58,530 nt of DNA from Photorhabdus namnaonensis (GCF_001684335.1 NZ_LOIC01000073.1:686-59215); one strand, 5' to 3'. Shown: positions 20,464-29,697, counted from the stretch's first letter. Numbers and translations: made by a program. The notes: a model not told the origin generated them from the letters alone.

Positions 20464-21642
20464 TTATTTGGACTGTACATACTTATTCCTTTCCTCAGTT
20501 ACTTTATGCTTTTTAAATAAAAAATATAGGAATATCACCGCAAGCAGAATGCTTGTTAATTTGAAAGTAAACTCGATAGAAATGAGTTTTGCAGTATACC
20601 CACCAATAACCGGCATCAAAATTGCCACTACAGATGAAATTTTCTGTATATCTCCAGTCGCTTTCCCTACGTGTTCAAAACCAATGATATTTCTTACGCC
20701 GTATCTAATTGCGAAAAATGTGACACCAGAGGCCGTACCAACAAGGAAAACCAACAAATAGTATGTGGCATAATGATGTGTTTTTGCGTCTAAAAAACCA
20801 AATCCCCAAAAGGCCACAAAATTAATCATAATGGAAAATAACAAAACATTCTTGGCTGACAATTTTTTAAGTAACCAACCAGAAACTCGTGTTCCTACTA
20901 TGCCACCAACCCCGAGAAGTGAAATTATGTAACCTATGCTACTTTCATTTTGCCCAATCCTCTCAAAGAAGATACCGAGCATATCGTTGCTAAGAAAAAA
21001 GGCTAAGTTTGACAAAGTATAGGCCGAAACAAGTAAATATAAATCCGGTTTATTCTTTAATTGCTGTATGAATGAAAAACGTTCTACAGCAGCAGAACTT
21101 ACGCTTGCATTTATATCAAGCCGAAAAGTATCATCAAAGTATGATGTCAACATGCCAACCAAATTAAATGTCATTGATAATAACACGACAAACCATAATC
21201 CATAGTTCGTGTTTAAATATACAACAAATAAGGGAATAACTATTCTGCTAAAGTTGGTGATATATCCATAAATTTCATAAAATCTTTGAGATTCACTATC
21301 ATCTACATTCAATTTTGTGTTTGATATTCCAAGCCCACACCGACAGGTTGTTTTGATTAATGTAATAACATAAAGAAATATAATTGGATCAGCTACAGAT
21401 AAAAAAGGCATGACAATGCCATTAATACAGAACAGCAATGTCCTCCAATTTAGTACATTTCCATTGTCAAACAGCTTGCCGAATAATCCACTTGCCACCA
21501 AAAACGGAACAGCGAAACAAGCACCCAATATCCCCATTTCGGATGGAGTCGCATGCAGGCTATATATAGCTATGATGCTTAAAATAGCGTAATCAAGATA
21601 AGTATCAAGTTCATGTACACCTATACTAATGTATTTTTTCAT
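20464..21642 (-). CDS. MFS transporter (probable efflux)
   Basis: 392 residues with about 12 hydrophobic segments and major-facilitator architecture (first-half loop GLFGKLFDNGNVLNWRTL; second-half GVGGIVGTRVSGWLLKKLSA). The codons are AT-rich compared with feo. The gene is antisense to feo and lies exactly between feoC and a partial duplicate of the feoB-feoC junction, implying insertion or duplication. It probably exports a small molecule from the cytoplasm; the substrate is unknown. No terminator is obvious; the ribosome site is weak (GGGTG). Confidence 0.85.
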   Translation of the reverse strand: MKKYISIGVHELDTYLDYAILSIIAIYSLHATPSEMGILGACFAVPFLVASGLFGKLFDNGNVLNWRTLLFCINGIVMPFLSVADPIIFLYVITLIKTTCRCGLGISNTKLNVDDSESQRFYEIYGYITNFSRIVIPLFVVYLNTNYGLWFVVLLSMTFNLVGMLTSYFDDTFRLDINASVSSAAVERFSFIQQLKNKPDLYLLVSAYTLSNLAFFLSNDMLGIFFERIGQNESSIGYIISLLGVGGIVGTRVSGWLLKKLSAKNVLLFSIMINFVAFWGFGFLDAKTHHYATYYLLVFLVGTASGVTFFAIRYGVRNIIGFEHVGKATGDIQKISSVVAILMPVIGGYTAKLISIEFTFKLTSILLAVIFLYFLFKKHKVTEERNKYVQSK

Positions 21643-21952
21643 TGGTTAATCACCCACATGAGGCTAGCCAGATGTTGATATTTACTTATTTCCCGTGAGG
21701 GAATTTAAATATAAGCAACAATCTTTCTCCATGTAAATTAGATGTTAAAGTGAAAATTTTATTATTGTGAAACAACTCATGTTTTTTAACCGCCTAATAT
21801 CTTCATTATTGCCTTTAAAAATCATTTAAATAGTACCATTAAATTATTGTCTGATTTATTTGAGATCATTCAGACTGGGCTTTCTCGTTTGATTTATACA
21901 GAATTATTACTTTTATTCCCTGATTTTTTAACCGATTGATTAGAATAACCTT

Positions 21953-22145
21953 TATCAGCAACAGCCAATATAGCTTCCACTGTTCAAGTGGAAACTGTCA
22001 CCATAAAGGGATACTTGAACAAATCACCGTAATGGGCAAACTGGAAAAAGTCGATGCAACTGCTTGCTTAAGCGGCAGTTGCAAACAATGTTCTGAGGTA
22101 CAGAAATGTGATACAGCGGTTTATCGGATCGCTAGGGGATACTAA
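21953..22145 (+). pseudogene. Truncated duplicate of the feoB 3' end fused to feoC
   Basis: 21953-22005 matches the last codons of feoB (TATCAGCAA...CAGTGGAA.CTGTCAC). It jumps, by an internal deletion of about 110 bp, into feoC from its EQLTVMGKLEK segment to the C-terminus, keeping the whole Cys cluster (CLSGSCKQCSEVQKC). The winged-helix N-terminus and the start codon are lost. An ORF opening at 21936 could still encode a 69-residue Cys-rich peptide. It marks one border of the MFS insertion. Confidence 0.85.
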
Positions 22146-22153
22146 TCCTTTAA

Positions 22154-22177
22154 TTATATTGGTGTTATGCGTTTCAT
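22154..22177 (-). pseudogene. Start of a truncated toxin gene
   Basis: An ATG overlapping the antitoxin stop (ATGA) opens a 7-codon frame, MKRITPI, then a stop. The position and overlap are where the cognate toxin of the RelB-like antitoxin would begin. The rest is missing, replaced by DNA continuous with the feoC duplicate. Confidence 0.4.
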
Positions 22178-22449
22178 TTAGCTCTTATTGCAGCTTTCTT
22201 TTCTTCCATTCGCAATTTTGCTTTTTGACGAGATAAAAATTGTGATTCGCCTGCCGCTAACTTTTCAAAGGCAGTATCGACTTCTGTCTTTAACCATTGC
22301 TCATGTTCACCTAATTTGCGTTGTCCTTCTGCAAGACTCTCAACAAATCTCCTACATACATCGCTGAGTGTTACACCTTCTCTCTCTGCTGATTGTTGAG
22401 CCAGCTTTTTAGTTTCATTACCAATGCGGAACTGAATACGAGATTCCAT
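22174..22449 (-). CDS. RelB/DinJ-like ribbon-helix-helix antitoxin, orphan
   Basis: 91 residues. The N-terminal ribbon-helix-helix motif MESRIQFRIGNETKKLAQQS...GVTLSDVCRRFVESLAE is typical of RelB/DinJ antitoxins; the charged C-terminal half would wrap a toxin. AAGGAG precedes the ATG (minus strand). No toxin follows: only 7 codons survive before the feoC duplicate. It is now probably a solitary DNA-binding protein or an anti-addiction remnant. Confidence 0.75.
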   Translation of the reverse strand: MESRIQFRIGNETKKLAQQSAEREGVTLSDVCRRFVESLAEGQRKLGEHEQWLKTEVDTAFEKLAAGESQFLSRQKAKLRMEEKKAAIRAK

Positions 22450-22720
22450 AAAAAACTCCTTCTAAGAGTGCACCGATGTTAGCACAATTGTGATGACAAA
22501 AAGTTATTTTTCACATTATTAGAGGAAAAAATCTAGTTCTACAATTTTAAATATTTCTAATTTATTGAATTTAAAAAATTTATTTTTCCACTCTAGTAGA
22601 TTACATTTGGATTCTTAGAGTATTAGTACACAAAATTACAAGATTAATTACCATACAAATATAGCTCAAAATGAGAAAATTTTTTTATAACATTTATTTA
22701 TACTCAGAAATGGAGGATTT

Positions 22721-23137
22721 ATGGCATTCAAAAGTCAATTGCAAGAAAGTAAAGTTTCATCTCGAAGAAAATCATCTGCATCTATTGTAGTCTCACAAAC
22801 CTACAAGCAGTCTACAAACTCTCAAGAATTATCCGTAAGGATTTCGTCAGATGTTATAGATTCAATTAAAACAAAAATTGGTGGAAAGGTTGATGTTTTA
22901 TACGACCAAGAAGAAGATCTATGGATGGTTAAACCTTGCGGAAATAACGGATTTACTATCTCAGGAAAACAAGGAGCAGCCACTGGATTGGTCCGTTATA
23001 CATTAAAGAAAGGTCATACGAGATTCACTGAGGAGAAAACACTTCTTCCAATCAAACGAGAATGTGACGAAGACAGCCTCCTATACAAAGATGGAGGAGT
23101 CATTTTTAAGTTGGTTATTGAAGACAAAGAAATGTAA
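22721..23137 (+). CDS. Unrecognised protein paired with a RelE/ParE-like toxin
   Basis: 138 residues; no family was recognised. The first 35 residues are basic and Ser/Gln-rich (SRRKSSASIVVSQTYKQS) and may be disordered. The middle has alternating beta-like segments (LSVRISSDVIDSIKTKIGGK; VDVLYDQEEDLWMVKPCG), reminiscent of swapped-hairpin or AbrB-like folds but without a match I trust. TGGAGG precedes the ATG. It ends 11 bp before a RelE/ParE-like gene, in the position of an antitoxin. If so, it is an antitoxin of uncommon size and type. Confidence 0.6.
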   Translation: MAFKSQLQESKVSSRRKSSASIVVSQTYKQSTNSQELSVRISSDVIDSIKTKIGGKVDVLYDQEEDLWMVKPCGNNGFTISGKQGAATGLVRYTLKKGHTRFTEEKTLLPIKRECDEDSLLYKDGGVIFKLVIEDKEM

Positions 23138-23148
23138 GGAGATTCTTC

Positions 23149-23463
23149 ATGGAAGACGATATTTCTCTAGTCTGGGAGCTTGATGCTCTAAATGATCGGG
23201 AAAATATTTTTGAGTACCTCTATGAATTCAATCCTATTTCGGCAGATAAGACTGATGAGATTATTGAATCCATCGAAGATATTTTAATATCAAGTCCTCT
23301 CGCAGGCGTCTGTAAAGAAGGAGTTAGGGGAAGATGTTTCATACTCACAGCCGTTCCCTTTAACATTTATTACGACTTCGATGGGAGAGTAATCAGAATT
23401 CTTCGTGTTCTACACCAGAAACGGCAGTTCCCAAAACTAACCGCTTCTTATGATCTCTGTTAA
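23149..23463 (+). CDS. RelE/ParE superfamily toxin-like protein
   Basis: 104 residues with the plasmid-stabilisation (RelE/ParE) pattern: LVWELDALNDRENIFEYLYE, NPISAD, then LISSPLAGVCKEGVRGRCFI, FNIYYDF and the closing IRILRVLHQKRQFP. The ribosome site AAGGAG is 9 bases upstream. It would be an mRNA endonuclease or gyrase poison kept in check by the upstream 138-residue protein. The sequence cannot tell which activity applies. It ends before a hairpin terminator. Confidence 0.8.
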   Translation: MEDDISLVWELDALNDRENIFEYLYEFNPISADKTDEIIESIEDILISSPLAGVCKEGVRGRCFILTAVPFNIYYDFDGRVIRILRVLHQKRQFPKLTASYDLC

Positions 23464-23493
23464 TTCCAGCATAGTCTTCATGTAAAAACTGAA

Positions 23494-23530
23494 CCGTCGC
23501 ATCATAAGCGACGGGCGCTTTACTATTTTA
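23494..23530 (+). terminator. Terminator between the toxin-like gene and bioH
   Basis: CCGTCGC (23494-23500) pairs with GCGACGG (23508-23514), followed by GCGCTTTACTATTTTA. On the other strand TTCAGTTTTT follows, so it may serve both converging genes. Confidence 0.65.
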
Positions 23531-23544
23531 AGAACTCATCAAAC

Positions 23545-24321
23545 TCACAGCGCTTCTCTACTAACAAATTCAGTCAATAACCCAACAAACTCATCAGGAT
23601 GAGAAATAAAAGGCGCATGAGCGGCATGACGCATTATAGCTGAAACTGAACGCGGCCATTTTTCATCAAGAATGTTGAGGATTTTTCTTGGCACCAACCC
23701 ATCCAGATAACCGTAAATCCGCAGGAACGGTATGGCAAGTTCAGCCAAAGGCTCCCTTAAATCTTCGGTACGCAAAATTTCTAGTCCAACATGCAGTACT
23801 TCAACAGAAGGCATCGGCTGTGCCAACACAACGGATTTCAGCAGCCGCGCATCCTGACGAGCGCTATCTGTGCCCAACGTCTGTAAAGCAAGAAAACGCT
23901 CCACCGTGCGCTGGAAATCTTCACTCAACTGATGTTCGAAATCGCGCAAGACTTCTGGCTTAATCCCTGGCCAGTCACTTTCTGCGCTGAAATGCGGTGA
24001 AGAAGCCACAGTAATTAATCCGGCAACCTTATCCTGATGGTCAAGCGCAATCCGGCTGGCAACTAATCCTCCCAACGACCAACCTAGCCATAACGCGTTT
24101 TCAGGCGCGTATCGCCAAACTTCATCCGCCATGTCAGCAAGGTTCATCGGGCCATATTTCTGGCTACGGCCATAACCCGGTAAATCCACCAAATGCAAAC
24201 GAAAATGCGGAGCACATCGCATTTCAATGGAACGCCAAACTTCCGCATTCAATCCCCATCCGTGCAGCAACACAAGATCACGCGAACCTTCATCAGAAGT
24301 CTGCCAAAACAGATCAGCCAT
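23545..24321 (-). CDS. bioH: Pimeloyl-ACP methyl ester carboxylesterase BioH
   Basis: 258 residues from ATG 24321; an upstream in-frame TTG at 24333 is less likely. Alpha/beta hydrolase with oxyanion HGWGLN, nucleophile elbow GWSLGG (Ser82), the acid in GYLDGLVPR and His in [11 protein letters not shown]. It removes the methyl group from pimeloyl-ACP methyl ester, ending the BioC-BioH route to biotin precursor. It diverges from gntX, 39 bp away, as in E. coli. Confidence 0.96.
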   Translation of the reverse strand: MADLFWQTSDEGSRDLVLLHGWGLNAEVWRSIEMRCAPHFRLHLVDLPGYGRSQKYGPMNLADMADEVWRYAPENALWLGWSLGGLVASRIALDHQDKVAGLITVASSPHFSAESDWPGIKPEVLRDFEHQLSEDFQRTVERFLALQTLGTDSARQDARLLKSVVLAQPMPSVEVLHVGLEILRTEDLREPLAELAIPFLRIYGYLDGLVPRKILNILDEKWPRSVSAIMRHAAHAPFISHPDEFVGLLTEFVSREAL

Positions 24322-24360
24322 TGTTATTCTCAACTTTATTTGCCATCAAGGAAGAACTCT

Positions 24361-25044
24361 ATGCTAACAATGGTTGGGTACTGTTGGCTATGCCGTCAGC
24401 CTCTTTGGTTTCCACATCATGGAGTATGCAGCTTTTGCAACAAGCGGTTGAAACGATTGACAAACATGTGTCCGTGTTGCGCTCTGCCCTCAGAGCTCCC
24501 TTCACTGCCTTGTGGACGCTGCCTCAAAAAACCTCCTCTATGGGAGAATATGATAGCGATTACCGACTACTGCCCACCATTGAGTGGCCTAATTCGTCGC
24601 TATAAATATCACAGCACTCCACAACTTGCGTCAGTGCTAGCGCGTCTGTTTCTGCTGCATTGGCAACAGGGCTATCGTGATGGACGATGGCATAAACCCA
24701 ACATTCTGCTCAGTGTGCCGCTGCATCGGCACCGGCGATGGAAACGAGGATTTGATCAAAGTGTATTAATGGCAAAGCTGTTATCAGAATGGCTACAATG
24801 CGATTACCAGCAAAGCTTTCTACAGCGGACGCATGCTACACTACCACAAAGAAATTTATCGGCAGCACGGCGTAAAATTAATCTCAGGAAAGCATTTCAG
24901 CTTTGTGGCCCAGTCGCGGGACAACATGTCGCCATACTGGATGATGTGATTACCACCGGTGCGACCATGACTGAGATCTCCCGTTTGTTAATTCGTGCTG
25001 GCGCCCGTTCAGTACAGGTCTGGGCGATTTGTCGAACCTTGTAG
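24361..25044 (+). CDS. gntX: ComF-family phosphoribosyltransferase-like protein GntX
   Basis: 227 residues from ATG 24361, preceded by AAGGAAG; the frame is open further upstream, antisense to bioH, but that extension is not conserved. It has an N-terminal zinc-finger-like double Cys region (CWLC, CSFC, CPCC, CGRC), then the ComF core with the PRPP loop VAILDDVITTGATM. It is related to ComFC, used for DNA uptake and utilisation as nutrient. The bioH-gntX-nfuA order is conserved in enterobacteria. Confidence 0.93.
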   Translation: MLTMVGYCWLCRQPLWFPHHGVCSFCNKRLKRLTNMCPCCALPSELPSLPCGRCLKKPPLWENMIAITDYCPPLSGLIRRYKYHSTPQLASVLARLFLLHWQQGYRDGRWHKPNILLSVPLHRHRRWKRGFDQSVLMAKLLSEWLQCDYQQSFLQRTHATLPQRNLSAARRKINLRKAFQLCGPVAGQHVAILDDVITTGATMTEISRLLIRAGARSVQVWAICRTL

Positions 25045-25103
25045 TCAATACGAGAATGGGCGTATTATAACCAACTATAGTAGTCAACTATTGAGCAAAT
25101 GAT

Positions 25104-25679
25104 ATGATTAATATTACTGAAGCAGCGCAAGCTCATTTTGCCAAATTACTGGCAAACCAAGAACCAGGCACACAAATTCGCGTATTTGTCATCAATCCGG
25201 GTACACCTACCGCTGAGTGCGGCGTATCTTACTGCCCGCCTGATGCCGTTGAAGCGACAGACACTGAACTGAAATTTGATCAACTGTCAGCTTACGTTGA
25301 CGAACTGAGCGCCCCCTTCCTCGAAGAAGCTGAAATTGATTTTGTCACCGATCAGTTAGGTTCTCAGCTAACATTAAAAGCCCCTAACGCCAAAATGCGT
25401 AAAGTTTCTGACGACGCTCCACTTGTCGAACGTGTGGAATACGTTTTGCAATCACAAATTAATCCACAATTAGCCGGTCACGGCGGCCGCGTCAGCCTGA
25501 TGGAAATCACTAATGATGGTTTCGCTATCCTTCAATTCGGCGGTGGTTGTAATGGCTGTTCAATGGTTGATGTCACTTTGAAAGAAGGGATTGAAAAAGA
25601 GTTGCTGAACATGTTCCCAGAACTGAAAGGGGTAAAAGACCTGACTGAACACCAACGCGGTGAACACTCTTATTATTAA
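25104..25679 (+). CDS. nfuA: Fe/S biogenesis protein NfuA
   Basis: 191 residues, the same length as E. coli NfuA. The N-terminal degenerate A-type (IscA-like) domain lacks the full Cys set ([10 protein letters not shown]). The C-terminal Nfu domain carries the cluster-binding CNGCS in [18 protein letters not shown]. It carries [4Fe-4S] clusters to target enzymes under oxidative stress or iron starvation. It is followed by a terminator hairpin. Confidence 0.97.
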   Translation: MINITEAAQAHFAKLLANQEPGTQIRVFVINPGTPTAECGVSYCPPDAVEATDTELKFDQLSAYVDELSAPFLEEAEIDFVTDQLGSQLTLKAPNAKMRKVSDDAPLVERVEYVLQSQINPQLAGHGGRVSLMEITNDGFAILQFGGGCNGCSMVDVTLKEGIEKELLNMFPELKGVKDLTEHQRGEHSYY

Positions 25680-25714
25680 TAACGTATTACTGATCACTTA
25701 TTACTGATAACAAA

Positions 25715-25743
25715 TTTTCCCGCTCGGATAATCGTCGGGAAAA
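25715..25743 (+). terminator. Terminator of nfuA
   Basis: TTTTCCCG (25715-25722) pairs with CGGGAAAA (25736-25743), 35 bp after the nfuA stop. The downstream T-run is short (CATTATTA). Confidence 0.55.
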
Positions 25744-25778
25744 CATTATTACAATAATAATCTAACGGGATAATCTCT

Positions 25779-25903
25779 ATACCCTATGGATTTCAAGATG
25801 CATCGCGACGGCAAGGGAACGAATCCCCGGGAGCATAGCAAACTATGTGACCGGGGTGAGTGAGCGCAGCCAACAAAGAGGCAACTTGAAAGATGACGGG
25901 TAT
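25779..25903. repeat. ERIC element 2
   Basis: 125 bp, bounded by ATACCC/GGGTAT, nearly identical to the other two copies. It ends 28 bp before the glpE start chosen here, so it supplies glpE's promoter or leader. The ATG at 25893, inside the element, is in frame with glpE. Confidence 0.95.
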
Positions 25904-25931
25904 AAGTTTTCAAGAGCAAGTCAAAACATAT

Positions 25932-26267
25932 ATGGAACATTTTCAAACCATCAGCCCTGAGCAGGCTTATCAACACTGGCAGGACAAATCCGCCATTATG
26001 GTGGATATCCGCGATCCACAGAGTTTCCGGGCCGGTCACGCCTGTGACGCTTTTCATTTAACCAACGACACATTGAATGAGTTTATGTTACAGGCTAATT
26101 TCGAACAGCCGGTTATGGTCATGTGTTATCACGGTCATAGCAGCCAGAGCGCCGCTCAGTATTTATTAAACATCGGTTTTGAAACTGTCTACAGCATTAA
26201 TGGCGGCTTTGAAGCCTGGCGTAGAGACTATCCTCACGCTGTTGACTCCTTACCTAATCCGGCATAA
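25932..26267 (+). CDS. glpE: Thiosulfate sulfurtransferase GlpE
   Basis: 111 residues from ATG 25932, chosen because [16 protein letters not shown] aligns with the E. coli start. The in-frame ATG at 25893 would put 13 residues of ERIC sequence on the protein. Single rhodanese domain: [13 protein letters not shown], then the active-site loop MCYHGHSS with catalytic Cys. It transfers sulfur from thiosulfate to cyanide or thiols in the cytoplasm. It is followed by glpG 8 bp later. Confidence 0.94.
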   Translation: MEHFQTISPEQAYQHWQDKSAIMVDIRDPQSFRAGHACDAFHLTNDTLNEFMLQANFEQPVMVMCYHGHSSQSAAQYLLNIGFETVYSINGGFEAWRRDYPHAVDSLPNPA

Positions 26268-26275
26268 CACATCTT

Positions 26276-27124
26276 ATGATCCGCGTAATCGCTATTTCAA
26301 ACCCGCGTCTGGCGCAAGCCTTTATCGATTATATGGCAACCCATCAGGTCCATCTCACCATGCGCCCCAGTGGCGATGGGCAACACGTCGAACTGTGGCT
26401 AGAAGATGACACTAAACTGACTATCGTTCAGCAAGAGCTAGAGCAATTTACTCGCGATCCGCTAAATGAACGTTATCAAGCGGCCAGTTGGCAATCTGGT
26501 GATGTGAATCACCCATTGAAGTACCAGAATAATCTGAATTGGCAATATTTAAGTCGTCAGGCTGGCCCGTTAACCATTACCGTTTTACTTCTAAATATCA
26601 TCGTTTATCTCTGGATGCAATTTGCCGGGGATTATCAGGTGATGTCCTGGCTAGCCTGGCCTGACGATAGCCAACATATGGAGCTATGGCGTTGGGTCAC
26701 CCACGGCTTACTACACTTCTCACTGCTGCATATCATCTTTAATCTCATGTGGTGGTGGTATCTTGGCGGGCAAACAGAAAAGCACCTCGGTACAGGAAAG
26801 CTCTTTGTCATTATGATTGTTTCCGCTGTTTTCAGCGGTTGGGGGCAATCATTATTCAGTGGTTCTCATTTTGGCGGCCTTTCTGGGGTTGTTTACGCTT
26901 TAATTGGTTATGTCTGGCTAACTGGTGAGCGGGCGCCCGAACAGGGTATTGGCATTCCCCGCGGTTTGATGGCTTTTTCGATCTTCTGGCTGATTGTCGG
27001 ATACTTCGATGCATTTGGACTATCCATTGCCAACGCCGCCCATTTCTCCGGTTTAATTATCGGTTTACTGATGGCGTTGTGGGATAACCGTCACACATTC
27101 AAAAATAATAACCGGCACTTTTAG
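26276..27124 (+). CDS. glpG: Rhomboid intramembrane serine protease GlpG
   Basis: 282 residues. A cytoplasmic N-terminal domain (about 1-90) is followed by six membrane helices. Catalytic Ser is in [10 protein letters not shown] and His in [12 protein letters not shown]; the [19 protein letters not shown] segment with its conserved His residues matches E. coli GlpG. It cleaves transmembrane substrates within the inner membrane. It lies in glpEGR, cotranscribed, 17 bp before glpR. Confidence 0.97.
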   Translation: MIRVIAISNPRLAQAFIDYMATHQVHLTMRPSGDGQHVELWLEDDTKLTIVQQELEQFTRDPLNERYQAASWQSGDVNHPLKYQNNLNWQYLSRQAGPLTITVLLLNIIVYLWMQFAGDYQVMSWLAWPDDSQHMELWRWVTHGLLHFSLLHIIFNLMWWWYLGGQTEKHLGTGKLFVIMIVSAVFSGWGQSLFSGSHFGGLSGVVYALIGYVWLTGERAPEQGIGIPRGLMAFSIFWLIVGYFDAFGLSIANAAHFSGLIIGLLMALWDNRHTFKNNNRHF

Positions 27125-27141
27125 ACACTTAGAGGACTATC

Positions 27142-27900
27142 GTGAAGCAAACTCAACGGCATGATGCAATAGTTGAGCTGGTGCGCCTTCAGGGCTACGT
27201 CAGCACTGAAGAGCTGGTTGAACACTTTAATGTCAGCCCCCAGACTATCCGCCGTGATTTGAACGATTTGGCAGATAAAAACAAAATACAGCGGCATCAC
27301 GGCGGAGCCGCATTGCCATCAAGTTCAGTTAATACTGCTTATCACGACCGCAAGATCATGTGGTCAGCAGAGAAAGCACGTATTGCGCAACGTGTTGCTA
27401 GCCATATCCCGGACGGTGCAACGCTGTTTATTGATATTGGCACGACACCAGAAGCTGTCGCTCACGCACTGTTAAATCATAAAGATCTACGGATTGTCAC
27501 CAATAACCTCAATGTCGCTACCCTGTTGATGACAAAAGAAGATTTCCGTTTAATCCTGGCGGGGGGGGAGATTCGTTCTCGTGATGGCGGCATTATCGGT
27601 GAAGCCACACTGGATTTTATCTCCCAGTTTCGGCTCGATTACGGCATTCTCGGCATCAGTGGCATTGACATGGATGGCTCACTACTGGAATTTGATTACC
27701 ATGAAGTGCGTGTAAAACGCGCAATTATCGAAAACTCCCGTTGCGTTATGTTAGTCACTGACCATTCCAAATTTGGCCGTAATGCTATGGTCAATCTGGG
27801 CAATATGAACCTCATTGATCATCTATTTACTGACCAGCTTCCCCCGCCAAGCATCCATAAAGTCATTGAGCAACATAACGTACAACTTGAACTCTGCTAA
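27142..27900 (+). CDS. glpR: Glycerol-3-phosphate regulon repressor GlpR
   Basis: 252 residues, GTG start with GAGGA upstream. DeoR family: an N-terminal helix-turn-helix (GYVSTEELVEHFNVSPQTIRR) and a C-terminal sugar-phosphate sensor domain (IGTTPEAVAHALLNH; GGIIGEATLDFI). It represses glp genes without glycerol-3-phosphate. An 8-G run at 27561-27568 encodes LAGGE, a slippage-prone spot. Near-identity with E. coli supports retained function. Confidence 0.96.
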   Translation: MKQTQRHDAIVELVRLQGYVSTEELVEHFNVSPQTIRRDLNDLADKNKIQRHHGGAALPSSSVNTAYHDRKIMWSAEKARIAQRVASHIPDGATLFIDIGTTPEAVAHALLNHKDLRIVTNNLNVATLLMTKEDFRLILAGGEIRSRDGGIIGEATLDFISQFRLDYGILGISGIDMDGSLLEFDYHEVRVKRAIIENSRCVMLVTDHSKFGRNAMVNLGNMNLIDHLFTDQLPPPSIHKVIEQHNVQLELC

Positions 27901-28007
27901 GAATGTTCTCTATATTCGGGGATAGCACTATCCCCTATCTCCCCTTATCACTCCATAGTTAAACTTCTTTATTAATACCATGTAAATTATATGGGTATGG
28001 CAACATT

Positions 28008-28023
28008 TGTTATCTATATCACG
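28008..28023 (+). promoter_or_regulatory. Possible CRP site upstream of glpD
   Basis: TGTTA-N6-TCACG (28008-28023) matches the TGTGA-N6-TCACA consensus with two mismatches. E. coli glpD is CRP-activated, and the site is about 110 bp before the start codon. Confidence 0.4.
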
Positions 28024-28077
28024 TGAACATATTTTTTCTTAACAAATAGTTGGCTATTGATCGATTTCTGATTACAA

Positions 28078-28117
28078 TCGTGAGCGAAAACGAGCATTAA
28101 AGAACTGTTTCGAACAT
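28078..28117 (+). promoter_or_regulatory. GlpR operators before glpD
   Basis: Around 28081, TGAGCGAAAACGAGCA closely matches the ATGTTCG-WW-CGAACAT palindrome. A second half-site, TTTCGAACAT, follows at 28108-28117, just before the AAGGGG ribosome site. Tandem operators fit GlpR repression. Confidence 0.65.
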
Positions 28118-28130
28118 TTTAAGGGGATGC

Positions 28131-29624
28131 ATGGAAACTAAAGACTTGATTGTGATCGGCGGCGGGATCAACGGCGCCGGAATTGCGGCAGATGCTGCTG
28201 GCCGGGGGCTCTCTGTTCTGTTGCTGGAAGCACAAGATTTAGCCAAAGCCACGTCATCCGCCAGTTCAAAACTGATCCACGGCGGCTTACGCTATCTGGA
28301 ACATTATGAATTCCGTTTGGTCGGCGAAGCGCTGGCAGAACGTGAAGTTTTACTGAACCTTGCACCACACATCGCTTTTCCGATGCGTTTCCGCCTGCCG
28401 CACCAGCCACATCTGCGTCCAGCATGGATGATCCGTATTGGCCTGTTCCTCTATGACAATTTAGGCAAACGTGTCAGCCTACCCCGCAGTAAAGGGCTGA
28501 AATTCGGCGCCAATTCTGTTCTGAAACCAGAATTGGTCCGTGGCTTCGAATATTCTGACTGCTGGGTTGATGATGCTCGTTTAGTTGTCCTTAACGCTCA
28601 GGAAGTTAAAAAACATGGCGGAGAAGTCCGTACCCGAACAAAAGTAACCCGTGCATGGCGCGAACAAGAGGGTTGGATGGTTGAAGCCGAAGATTTGCAT
28701 ACCGGCAAGACTTATACCTGGCGAGCAAAAGGTCTGGTTAATGCTACCGGCCCTTGGGTTAAAGAGTTCTTTGACGATGGTTTGAAATTAAAATCACCTT
28801 ATGGTATTCGCCTGATCAAAGGCAGTCATATTGTGGTGCCAAGAGTACATGATGAGCCGCAAGCTTATATTCTGCAAAACGAAGATCATCGTATCGTATT
28901 TGTTATTCCTTGGATGGATGAGTTTTCCATTATCGGAACCACCGATGTGGAATATCAAGGTAATCCAAAAGAGGCGAAGATTGACGATCAGGAGATTAAT
29001 TATCTACTGGGAGTTTATAACGACCACTTCAAGAAACAACTTAGCCGTGACGATATCGTCTGGACCTATTCTGGCGTACGTCCACTGTGCGATGACGAAT
29101 CCGATTCACCTCAGGCCATTACACGCGACTATACCCTTGACATTCATGATGAACAGGGCAAAGCGCCATTACTGTCTGTGTTTGGTGGTAAGTTAACCAC
29201 TTACCGTAAACTGGCGGAACACGCAACCGAGAAGCTCATGCAGTACTATCCCAATGCCGGAAAAGCCTGGACCAAAAATGGTCAGTTACCGGGTGGTAAT
29301 CTGGAAGGGTGCGATCGTGATGGTTACGCCCGTTTATTGCGTAAACGTTACAACTGGTTACCGGAAGGTGTTGCTGTACGTTATGCGCGTACTTACGGCA
29401 GCAACAGCGAACTAATTCTGCAAGGCGCTAATAATCTGACCGATCTGGGCGAATCCTTCGGTCACGGCCTGTATGAAGCAGAGCTTCGTTATTTGGTCGA
29501 TAATGAGTGGGTTGTTGAACTAGATGACGCAATCTGGCGCCGTACCAAATTGGGTATGTGGCTGAAAGAAGAACAGAAACAATGTATTGCAACATGGCTG
29601 GCGGAGAATGCTAAGCCATTGTGA
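28131..29624 (+). CDS. glpD: Aerobic glycerol-3-phosphate dehydrogenase GlpD
   Basis: 497 residues (E. coli 501). The FAD-binding motif GGGINGAGIAADAAGRGLSVLLLEA is at the N-terminus, followed by SSKLIHGGLRYLEHYEF and the C-terminal helical domain. It is a membrane-associated flavoenzyme oxidising sn-glycerol-3-phosphate to dihydroxyacetone phosphate with electrons to quinone. AAGGGG precedes the ATG. It has its own promoter with GlpR-type operators and a strong terminator. Confidence 0.98.
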   Translation: METKDLIVIGGGINGAGIAADAAGRGLSVLLLEAQDLAKATSSASSKLIHGGLRYLEHYEFRLVGEALAEREVLLNLAPHIAFPMRFRLPHQPHLRPAWMIRIGLFLYDNLGKRVSLPRSKGLKFGANSVLKPELVRGFEYSDCWVDDARLVVLNAQEVKKHGGEVRTRTKVTRAWREQEGWMVEAEDLHTGKTYTWRAKGLVNATGPWVKEFFDDGLKLKSPYGIRLIKGSHIVVPRVHDEPQAYILQNEDHRIVFVIPWMDEFSIIGTTDVEYQGNPKEAKIDDQEINYLLGVYNDHFKKQLSRDDIVWTYSGVRPLCDDESDSPQAITRDYTLDIHDEQGKAPLLSVFGGKLTTYRKLAEHATEKLMQYYPNAGKAWTKNGQLPGGNLEGCDRDGYARLLRKRYNWLPEGVAVRYARTYGSNSELILQGANNLTDLGESFGHGLYEAELRYLVDNEWVVELDDAIWRRTKLGMWLKEEQKQCIATWLAENAKPL

Positions 29625-29663
29625 GTTAAAATTAAATCAATATAAAGATAGCTAATATAAACT

Positions 29664-29697
29664 TAGGCGCAAAATTATATATTGTGCCTATTTTTTT
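29664..29697 (+). terminator. Terminator of glpD
   Basis: TAGGCGCAA (29664-29672) pairs with TTGTGCCTA (29682-29690), with one G-T mismatch or wobble, followed by seven Ts. Confidence 0.9.

Noticed and set aside
24193-24360. N-terminal extension of gntX
   Set aside because: It is antisense to bioH and lacks family similarity; AAGGAAG precedes ATG 24361.
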